From Verrucomicrobiota bacterium (GTDB lineage Bacteria; Verrucomicrobiota; Verrucomicrobiia; Verrucomicrobiales; Verrucomicrobiaceae): a DNA stretch of 62,103 bases. Below the pieces are notes generated by a model. It did no database searches, was not told the DNA's origin, and saw only the letters and a list, made by a program, of their open reading frames with translations. The DNA lies in contig CAUJJC010000325.1 of NCBI GenBank assembly GCA_963204975.1, positions 1-62,103 on the forward strand, written 5' to 3'. This document shows positions 25,333 through 32,900 of this stretch, one piece after another (the first letter of the stretch is position 1; each line of letters starts with the position of its first letter). A program made the translations under genes and the position numbers.

Positions 25333-26772
25333 TCAGGCCAGCACGCCTTTCACCAGCGAGCCGTGGATGTCCGTGAGCCGGAAGTCACGGCCTTGGAAGC
25401 GGAAGGTGAAGCGCTCGTGGTCGATGCCGAGCAGGTGCATGATCGTGGCTTGGAGGTCATGCACATGCACGGGGTCCTTGGCCGGATTGTAGGCGAAGTC
25501 ATCGCTCTCACCATGCGTGTGACCGGCCTTGATGCCCGCACCGGCGAGCCAGCTCGTGTAAACGTAGGGGTGATGATCGCGACCGAGTTGCTTCAGATTG
25601 TTCACGTCGCCCTGGATGAACGGCGTGCGACCGAACTCGCCTGACCACACGACCAGCGTGTCTTCGAGTAGACCACGTTGCTTCAGGTCTTTGATCAAGG
25701 CGGCAGCGGGCGCGTCGGTGTCGCGGCATTGAATCTCGAACTGCGTGCTCAGATTGCGGTGATGATCCCAGCCCGCGTGCATGACCTGGGTGAAACGCAC
25801 GCCGCGTTCGGCCAGACGGCGAGCCATCAGGCAGTTGTAAGCAAAGCTGCCCTGGCGCTTCACATCTGGGCCATACATGTCGAGGATGTGCTGCGGCTCT
25901 TTCGACAGATCGGTCAGCTCAGGCACGCTGGCCTGCATCTTGTAGGCCATCTCGTATTGCGCGATGCGCGTCACGATCTCGGGATCGCCCACGTCGTGGA
26001 ACTTCTCGCGATTGAGTTCGGCGAGGCCATCGAGCATCACACGCTTCACGTCACGGCTCATGCCGTCGGGGTTCGCGATGTAGAGCACCGGATCGCCATT
26101 GCCGCGGAACTTCACGCCTTGATGCTTCGAGGGCAGGAAGCCGTTGCCCCAGTAGAAGTCATAGAAGATCTGGCCGCACGACGCCTCCTTGTCGCGCGAG
26201 GTCATGACCACAAAGCCGGGCAATTCCTCGCCCTCGCTGCCGAGTCCATACGACAGCCACGCGCCCAGGCTCGGGCGTCCGGGTTGCTCCGCACCGGTCA
26301 TCGCGAAGGTGATCGCGGGCGCGTGATTCACCTGCGTCGTGTGCATCGACTTGATGAAGCACACATCGTCCACGATCTCCGCCGTGCGCGGCAGGAAGTC
26401 GCAGACCGTGGCACCGCATTGACCGTATTGCTTGAAGCCGGTGAACGCAGGCAGCGTCGCTTTGATCTGCTTCGTGGTCATCGAGCTGGTGCGCTTGTTG
26501 CCATGCACCGACTCCGGGATCTCCTTGCCGCGCCACTTCTCCATCTGCGGCTTGTAGTCGAACATGTCCAGATGCGGCGGCCCGCCGTTCATGAGCAGGT
26601 AGATCACCCGCTTTGCCTTGGGCGCGAAATGCGGCAGCCCGCCGATCGCTGGCTTCTGCATCGCCAGCCCCTCGCGCTCCAGCATGGAACCCAAGGCCAG
26701 GCCGCCCACTCCTAGCGCGGTGCGTCCGAACAGCGTGCGGCGGGTGAGATGGGTAGAAGGCGAATCGTTCAC
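25333..26772 (-). CDS. DUF1501 domain protein, TAT-exported, alkaline phosphatase superfamily
   Basis: A 479-residue protein typical of Planctomycetota and Verrucomicrobiota. It begins with a twin-arginine-type signal (HLTRRTLFGRTALGVGGLAL), then the family core KAKRVIYLLMNGGPPHLDMF near the N-terminus and LVVWSGEFGRTPFIQGD plus DHHPYVYTSWLAGAGIKAGH toward the C-terminus, resembling the metal site of sulfatases/phosphatases. The start is a GTG at 26772, because the frame opens only at TTG (26805) upstream. DUF1501 genes usually sit next to a DUF1549/DUF1553 gene; none is present here. It lies downstream of the DUF2752 gene on the same strand. The substrate is unknown. Confidence 0.85.
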   Translation of the reverse strand: MNDSPSTHLTRRTLFGRTALGVGGLALGSMLEREGLAMQKPAIGGLPHFAPKAKRVIYLLMNGGPPHLDMFDYKPQMEKWRGKEIPESVHGNKRTSSMTTKQIKATLPAFTGFKQYGQCGATVCDFLPRTAEIVDDVCFIKSMHTTQVNHAPAITFAMTGAEQPGRPSLGAWLSYGLGSEGEELPGFVVMTSRDKEASCGQIFYDFYWGNGFLPSKHQGVKFRGNGDPVLYIANPDGMSRDVKRVMLDGLAELNREKFHDVGDPEIVTRIAQYEMAYKMQASVPELTDLSKEPQHILDMYGPDVKRQGSFAYNCLMARRLAERGVRFTQVMHAGWDHHRNLSTQFEIQCRDTDAPAAALIKDLKQRGLLEDTLVVWSGEFGRTPFIQGDVNNLKQLGRDHHPYVYTSWLAGAGIKAGHTHGESDDFAYNPAKDPVHVHDLQATIMHLLGIDHERFTFRFQGRDFRLTDIHGSLVKGVLA

Positions 26773-26805
26773 GCCGCTATCAACGTGGCCACGAGCGGAC
26801 CTCAA

Positions 26806-27219
26806 TCACGGCCATTGCGGACAGGCGATGATCCGCCAGATGCCAAAACCCATGAACGCGGCGATGAGGATGAAAGTGATGCCGGTGCGGCGCTCGATGG
26901 TCTCCACGAACTCGGCCATGCGATCCCGCGAAGCCTTGGGCAGCACACAGCCGAGGAGAATCATGAGGCCAGCAACTGACAACACGGGGCTGAATGGGTG
27001 CCAGTGCCAGGCGTCCTGCAGCCGACCTCGCACCAGGGCGCTCATGCTTCGCGTGACTCCGCAGCCGGGGCAGGGAAGACCCGTGACATCGTGAAACGCG
27101 CAGCGCCAGAGCGGAATGCCGAGCAGGTTGGCCCCGATCAGCACCACAGCCATGCTGAGCAATCCGATGCACACAGGGCGCTGTCGGAGCATGGAGGCGA
27201 AGATCGGAGGCAGGCGCAT
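26806..27219 (-). CDS. DUF2752 domain membrane protein
   Basis: A 137-residue membrane protein with three hydrophobic segments: VCIGLLSMAVVLIGANLLGI, PVLSVAGLMILLGCVLP and ITFILIAAFMGFGIWRII. The diagnostic DUF2752 stretch is CAFHDVTGLPCPGCGVTRSM, with a paired-cysteine motif between the first and second helices. The ATG at 27219 was chosen; the open frame continues to 27360 through a terminator. Function of the family is unknown. It precedes the DUF1501 gene on the same strand. Confidence 0.82.
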   Translation of the reverse strand: MRLPPIFASMLRQRPVCIGLLSMAVVLIGANLLGIPLWRCAFHDVTGLPCPGCGVTRSMSALVRGRLQDAWHWHPFSPVLSVAGLMILLGCVLPKASRDRMAEFVETIERRTGITFILIAAFMGFGIWRIIACPQWP

Positions 27220-27264
27220 GGGTGAGGCGATGAGCGGTCCATCTTGGCGTTGCGATGCCTGCTC

Positions 27265-27300
27265 TTCAAAAAAGAAAAGCTCCGTTTGCACGGAGCTTTT
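27265..27300 (-). terminator. Rho-independent terminator of the aguB-aguA operon
   Basis: A perfect 10-bp stem (AAAAGCTCCG at 27275-27284 with CGGAGCTTTT at 27291-27300) with a six-base loop lies 23 bases past the aguA stop. On the minus strand it is followed by a T-rich run (CTTTTTTGAA). Because the stem itself ends in T residues on both strands it could act in both directions. Confidence 0.88.
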
Positions 27301-27322
27301 CGACGTTTGATGGAGGGCTGGC

Positions 27323-28363
27323 TTACTTCGGCTGGTGCATCGAGATGCAGTGCAGGGCACCGCCTTCCATGATGAAGTCCTTGCCGTCGAAGCTCATGAG
27401 TTCGCGACCGGGGAAGAGTTCGCAGATCACGTCTTCGGCTTGGGCGTCCTTTTTCTTCTGTTTGAAGGTGGGGAGGAAGAGGCCGTTGTTCGTCAGCATG
27501 AAGTTGGCGTAGCTCGCGGGCAGGCGAGGGAGGCGCCAGTCCTTCACTTCGATGGCGTTGGGCATCTCGAGTTCGATGATCTCGACCTTCTCGCCCTTCG
27601 CGGTGCGGAGGTCGTTCAGGCGCTCGCGATTGTCCTTGAGCACCTTGTAGTTCTCGTCGTTCTCCTTGGACTCGATCATGCAGAGCACGGCGTCTTCGCG
27701 CACCCAGCGGACCATGTCATCGACGTGGCCGCCCGTGTCGTCGCCGGCGATGCCTTTGCCCAGCCAGAAGACAGACGTGACGCCGAACATGGCCTTCAAT
27801 TCCTTCTCGATGTCGGCCTTGCTCTTGCCGGGGTTGCGCTTGGGATCAAGCATGACGGACTCGCTAGTGATGAGCACGCCCTGGCCGTTGCACTCGATGG
27901 CACCGCCTTCGAGCACCATCTTGGAGACAAAGCGGTCCATCTTGAGCACTTCGGCTGCCTTGGCAGGCACGGCGTCGTCGGCATCGTAAGGGCTGAACTG
28001 CTCGCCCCAGGCATTGAACTTCCAGTCGGTGATCGCCACCTTGCCAGTTTCGTTGTGCTTGATGAAGATGGGGCCGTGGTCGCGCATCCACACGTCATTG
28101 GTGGAGTAGGGGTAGAGGTCCACCTGGCTGAGATCGCCCTCGTTGTCGGCTACGGAGAGGCGGATGCCCATGTGCATGTTCTCGGGGGCCAGGATGCGCA
28201 CGCGCTGATAGCGGGCGATCTGGGACACAATCTCGCCGAACTTGTCCTGGAGACGCAGGTAGGTCTTGGGGCACGCGTCTTTATTGCACGGCCAGGAGAG
28301 CCATGTGGCTTCCTGCGGCTCGAATTCGGCGGGCAGGCGGTAGTTCTGGGGGTAGTTACTCAT
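27323..28363 (-). CDS. aguA: Agmatine deiminase
   Basis: A 346-residue peptidyl-arginine-deiminase-family enzyme converting agmatine to N-carbamoylputrescine and ammonia. Visible features are the N-terminal PAEFEPQEATWLSWP, the active-site segments NDVWMRDHGPIFI and LEGGAIECNGQG, DDTGGHVDDMVRWV with the catalytic His, and the catalytic Cys at 339 (GGALHCISMHQPK). Its start overlaps the 3' end of aguB by 8 bases. The two gene products act in sequence to make putrescine. Confidence 0.95.
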   Translation of the reverse strand: MSNYPQNYRLPAEFEPQEATWLSWPCNKDACPKTYLRLQDKFGEIVSQIARYQRVRILAPENMHMGIRLSVADNEGDLSQVDLYPYSTNDVWMRDHGPIFIKHNETGKVAITDWKFNAWGEQFSPYDADDAVPAKAAEVLKMDRFVSKMVLEGGAIECNGQGVLITSESVMLDPKRNPGKSKADIEKELKAMFGVTSVFWLGKGIAGDDTGGHVDDMVRWVREDAVLCMIESKENDENYKVLKDNRERLNDLRTAKGEKVEIIELEMPNAIEVKDWRLPRLPASYANFMLTNNGLFLPTFKQKKKDAQAEDVICELFPGRELMSFDGKDFIMEGGALHCISMHQPK

Positions 28364-29222
28364 CGAGATAGCGTTTGGTCAGGGGCTGGTAGGTGTCAAT
28401 GCGGCGATCACGGAAAAATGGCCAGATGCGGCGGAAGTCTTCCACTTCCTGGAGGTCGCAGGGGACAACCAGGACCTCTTCATCACTCACGGACGCTTTC
28501 GCTGTAATCACGCCGTAGGGATTGGCAACAAACGTTTGTCCCCAGAACTCGGTTTCTTCTTCGAAGCCCACGCGGTTTACCGCTGCCACATAGCAGCCAT
28601 TGGCCACGGCATGACCGCGTTGCACGGTCTCCCAGGCGACATGCTGGGGCACGCCGAGCGTGGCCTTCTCGCTCTTCAGCCAGCCGATGGCCGTCGGGTA
28701 GAAAAGGATCTGCGCCCCGGCCAGTGCGGCGAGACGAGCGGCCTCGGGATACCACTGGTCCCAGCAGATGAGCACGCCGATGCGTCCGAACTTGGTGTCC
28801 CAGACCTTGTAGCCCGTGTCGCCGGGCGTGAAGTAGAACTTCTCATTGAACCCAGGGTCCTCGGGGATGTGCATCTTGCGATACTTGCCCAGGTAGGAGC
28901 CGTCGGCGTCGATGATCGCGGCGGTGTTGTGGTAGAGTCCGGGGCCGCGTTTTTCAAAGAGGGAGGCGATGATCACTACACCGAGTTCCTTGGCCAGAGG
29001 GCAAAGCGCCTCCGTCGTGGGGCCTGGAATCGTCTCCGCCAGATCGAAGCGGTCCACATCCTCGCCCTTGCAGAAGTATTCCGTGAGGAAAAGTTCCTGG
29101 AGGCAGACAATCTGGGCACCCTGCGAGGCGGCTTCGCGGATGAGTTCGATGTGGCGCTGCAACGCTTGGGCCTTGGTAGCGTAAGCGCGACTTTGAACGA
29201 GGCCGAGAGTGACTAGAGACAT
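28356..29222 (-). CDS. aguB: N-carbamoylputrescine amidase
   Basis: A 288-residue nitrilase-superfamily hydrolase that converts N-carbamoylputrescine to putrescine, CO2 and ammonia. The triad is E43 (CLQELFLTEYFC), K116 (YRKMHIPED) and C153 (VLICWDQWYPE). The CWDQWYPEAARLAALAGA segment is characteristic of the AguB branch. The start at 29222 was chosen over the ORF start at 29312, because MSLVTLGLVQ matches the family. It is transcribed with aguA (8-base overlap) and diverges from rpmB. Confidence 0.94.
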   Translation of the reverse strand: MSLVTLGLVQSRAYATKAQALQRHIELIREAASQGAQIVCLQELFLTEYFCKGEDVDRFDLAETIPGPTTEALCPLAKELGVVIIASLFEKRGPGLYHNTAAIIDADGSYLGKYRKMHIPEDPGFNEKFYFTPGDTGYKVWDTKFGRIGVLICWDQWYPEAARLAALAGAQILFYPTAIGWLKSEKATLGVPQHVAWETVQRGHAVANGCYVAAVNRVGFEEETEFWGQTFVANPYGVITAKASVSDEEVLVVPCDLQEVEDFRRIWPFFRDRRIDTYQPLTKRYLDE

Positions 29223-29348
29223 GCTGTGCATAAAGACGAAGCGGCAAAGTGAGGCAAGGCCAAATCCAGCGGTGGCGGTTTGCCCCCTCATCGGCACCCT
29301 CCAACTGCCCAAAGTTGATAACGCAGCGCCAGAGCCTTGACGAATGAG

Positions 29349-29376
29349 TTGACGAATCTGGCGATCCGGCTAGCAT
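29349..29376 (+). promoter_or_regulatory. Putative rpmB promoter
   Basis: TTGACG (29349-29354) and TAGCAT (29371-29376) are separated by 16 bases and lie about 33 bases before the rpmB start. The same TAGCAT hexamer in the context CCGGCTAGCAT occurs before the glycosyltransferase gene at 50882-50887. Confidence 0.55.
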
Positions 29377-29408
29377 CCCGACCCCACAAAACCAGAAGGA
29401 AGCGAACC

Positions 29409-29720
29409 ATGCCTAATTATTGCCAAATCACCGGAGCCAAGGCCAAGTCAGGAAACAGAATCCATCGTAGCGGTTTGGCCAAGAAGAAAGGCGGTATCGG
29501 TCGCCACGTCACCAAGGTCGTGAAGCGCGTCTTCCGCCCGAACCTCCGCAAGAAGCGCATCTTCGTGCCGGAACTCGAGACCTGGGTCAAAGTCACCCTC
29601 ACCGCCCGTGCGCTGAAGACCATCGACAAGAACGGGGCTTACAATACCCTGCTCGCCGCTGGCCTGATCGACCCCGTGAAAAAGTCAAAGAAGGCCGCGC
29701 CTGTTGCAGCCGCCAATTAA
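29409..29720 (+). CDS. rpmB: 50S ribosomal protein L28
   Basis: A 103-residue L28. The family signature begins MPNYCQITGAKAKSGNRIHR and continues with the basic core HVTKVVKRVFRPNLRKKRIF. The start at 29409 is preceded by GAAGGAAGCG, one of the few Shine-Dalgarno-like sequences in the window. It has an extended basic/Ala C-terminus (VKKSKKAAPVAAAN). It is monocistronic, with its own promoter and a strong terminator; the usual partner rpmG (L33) is not adjacent. Confidence 0.95.
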   Translation: MPNYCQITGAKAKSGNRIHRSGLAKKKGGIGRHVTKVVKRVFRPNLRKKRIFVPELETWVKVTLTARALKTIDKNGAYNTLLAAGLIDPVKKSKKAAPVAAAN

Positions 29721-29741
29721 TTCCTTCAGACATCAATTTCG

Positions 29742-29776
29742 AAAAACCGGTTCCGTCACCTGGAACCGGTTTTTTT
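29742..29776 (+). terminator. Rho-independent terminator of rpmB
   Basis: A 13-bp stem (AAAAACCGGTTCC at 29742-29754 with GGAACCGGTTTTT) around a seven-base loop runs into a seven-T tract ending at 29776. It lies 21 bases after the rpmB stop. Confidence 0.92.
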
Positions 29777-29920
29777 GTGCCCATAGGATTCGGAGGCGCA
29801 TCAATGCGAGGACGTAGAACAGATTCTGAACCGCAACTGCTTCGTGGGCTCGCCCAGAAAAGATAGTTGAGGGCCTGTGCTTGCAGTTTGGGCGTTTGCC
29901 CTGATTCATGGACTCCAGTT

Positions 29921-32900
29921 ATGTCTAACTGGCTGTCATTTTTGCAGCCGCGTCGAGTGGGCCGCCTGGCGCGCGCTGTGTTTGGGGAGATGAATTATTC
30001 ACCTCCGTCTTGGCCGAGGTCTGTCTTCGATACGATGCAACGACATCCGGGCCGATGGGCTGCGACGATTGTCTTCATCGGCACTGCGCTTGGCGGTTAC
30101 ATCAAAGGCAATGAATGGTGGCAGGCGCACAAGCCGAAGCCGCGACAGCTCGTGGAAGCGCGCGAGGTGTCGATCTCGTATCTCACGCCCAACATCGCGA
30201 AGGTCGTCGAAGGCATCGCGATTCCTGAGGGGCTCACACTGAAGTTTTCGACCGCTGCCGCACGACTCGATCAAGTCAAAGTGGCGAACCCAGCGGGCAT
30301 CACGCTAGCCCCTTCGCATCCAGGTCGCTGGGTGTGGGAGACGGACAAGCTGCTCGCCTTCAAACCCAGCGCCGACTGGCCGCCGGGCGCGGAGTTCACG
30401 GTCACGCTTGACCCTTCCCAACTCGCCAAGGAGGTGAAGATCAAGGACAAGCCGAGCCACACCTTCCACATCAGCACGCTCGCGCCGAAGTGGTCGAACC
30501 TCGAGTTCTACACCAACCCGAAGGCACCCGAGGAACACGAGATCACTGCCGCGCTGAGCTTCACACATCCGATGGCGCTGAGCGAAGTGGAGAAGCACAT
30601 CAACCTGCGGACCATCGGTGGTTCCGTGTTGTTCCCATCAGCATCGAAGTCTTTCACCATCACCGAAGACAAAGAGAGTGCTCAGCGTCGCTTTTACCTG
30701 CGGAGTGCAAAGATTGCGCTGCCCGACAAGGAAGACTTTGTCGCGCTCACATTCACCAAGGGTGCTTCGAGCACGCTCGGCGGTGCGCTGACTTCCAGCG
30801 ATGTGATCGACAAGGTGCGTGTGCCCGACATCTACTCGGGCTTCACCATAGCAGAGGTGACCACCGAGTTGATCCGCACCAGCGAAGGCGAGCCGGAGCA
30901 GTTCTTGTTCATCGACACCAATGGCTACGCAACGCCCGAAGTGATCGCGAAGCATCTGAAGGCGTGGTTCCTGCCCGACAGCGCCAATATCGTCAACACG
31001 AACTACTGGACCACCACGGGTGACCTCACCTCGCAGTGCGCGAGCATCGTGAAGCCGGTGACGCTCAAGCTCGTCGAGACCGAGAAAGACGAAGGCGCAC
31101 CACTCGCCACACGACATGGATTTAAGTTCCTGAATGAGCAGCCTGGCCAGATCCTCGTGCAGGTGCAGCGAGGAGCGACTGCCCTCGGCGGTTTCATCTT
31201 GGGCCGCACCCACACGGCCAATGTGGTCGTGCCAGACTTCCCCAAGGAGGTCGAGCTGCTGGGCAAAGGAGGAATCCTCGCGCTGAACGGCGAGCGCAAG
31301 CTCTCCGTCAAGTCGCGCGGGGTGAAGCATCTGCGCATCACGCTTGGCCGCGTGCCATCAAGCCAGGTGAACCATCTCGCGCGATTCAATCAGGGCACCT
31401 TCGAGATGCCGGAGTTCAACTACATGATCGATGAAGAGCATCTTGCGCACTTCCATCGCGAGGTGGTTGAGGTGCCGATTCGCAATGACTACCAGGCAGC
31501 GTTTTCCACCTTTGATTTCAGCGCCGCGCTGGCGCGTGAAGACAGCTCTGACCTCGACAAGTCGCGTGGTATGTTCTTCCTCATGCTTGAGGGTGTGGAG
31601 CCTCGACCTGTCAGTGATGAAGAATCCGATGATGCAGATCCGCTCGTCGCGAAATGGCGGGAGATGGAAGGCGCAGCGGACGGACGGTTCATTCTCGTGA
31701 CTGACCTCGGCTTGATCGCCAAGGTGAACGAAGATCACACGCGCGACATGTTCGTGCAGAGCGTGAGCAAAGGTGAGCCGCTCGCCGCAGTCACCATTGC
31801 CGTGCTGGCGAAGAATGGTGAGTTCATCGCGCAGGCCACGACGGATGCACAAGGCCATACGGTGCTGCCGGACCTCGACATGTATCGCCGCGAGAAGGAG
31901 CCCGTGGCGATTACGGCACGACTCGGCAACGACCTCGCCTTCATGCCCTTCCGTCGCCATGATCGTCGCCTGGAACTGTCGCGCTTTGATACGGACGGCG
32001 TTGTCGCCAGCGAGCAAAAGAACCTGCGAGCCTTCGTCTTCACCGAACGCGGAGTCTATCGTCCGGGCGACACGATCCACGTCGGCACCATCGTGCGGCG
32101 TCGCGACTGGCAGGGCGAACTCGCGAACCTGCCGCTCGAGATGAAGGTCTATGACGCGAAGGGCGACGAGGTCAAAAAAGAAGCCGTCAACCTGCCAGCC
32201 GATGGCTTCCTCGACTGGACCACGAGCACCGCTGAGAGTGATCCGACAGGCGTTTATGAAGTGACCGTGAGCCGCATCATCACGAAGGAAGGCCGCGAGC
32301 AGATCGGCCGCGTGGCATTCCGCGTGGAAGACTTCCAACCGGATCGCATGAAGATGGCCGCGACGCTGAACAAGCCATCGTCGCTCGCGTGGATTCCGCC
32401 GACGGATGTGAAGGCAACGATCAAGCTGGAGACCTTGTTCGGCACGGCGGCGGCGGATCGTCGTGTCGTGGGCAGACTTGACCTCAGCCCGGCGAGCTTC
32501 CACTTCGATCAGTTCGCCGACTTCACTTTCCACAATCGCAAAGCCTATGAGTTCAAGCGCGGTGCGGATGAAGATGAGAGCGCTGCTGGCAAGAAGGTCG
32601 ATCTCGGTGAGCTGAAGACGAACGACAAGGGCGAAGCCGAGTTTGATCTAGCGCTCGAGCGTTTCGACACTGGCAGCTTCGCAATGCGCTTCGCGGCGGA
32701 AGCCTTCGAAGCGGACGGCGGTCGCAGCGTGCAGGCAGCCACGAGTGTGATGGTGTCGTCGATGCCTTACGTGGTCGGTTACAAGGCACCATCGCAGCTC
32801 GACTACATCGGACAGGACACGCCGCTCGCGCTGAAGTTCCTCTGCATCGGCCCCGACTTGAAGCCGATGAACGCGCCTGCTCTCAAGGCGCGCATCATTC

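Noticed and set aside
27335-28507. 390-residue plus-strand frame opposite aguA
   Set aside because: Antisense shadow; runs through an operon with clear aguA and aguB motifs.
31358-32533. 391-residue minus-strand frame inside the alpha-2-macroglobulin gene
   Set aside because: No hydrophobic or catalytic pattern, and the plus-strand frame is continuous for 1941 residues.
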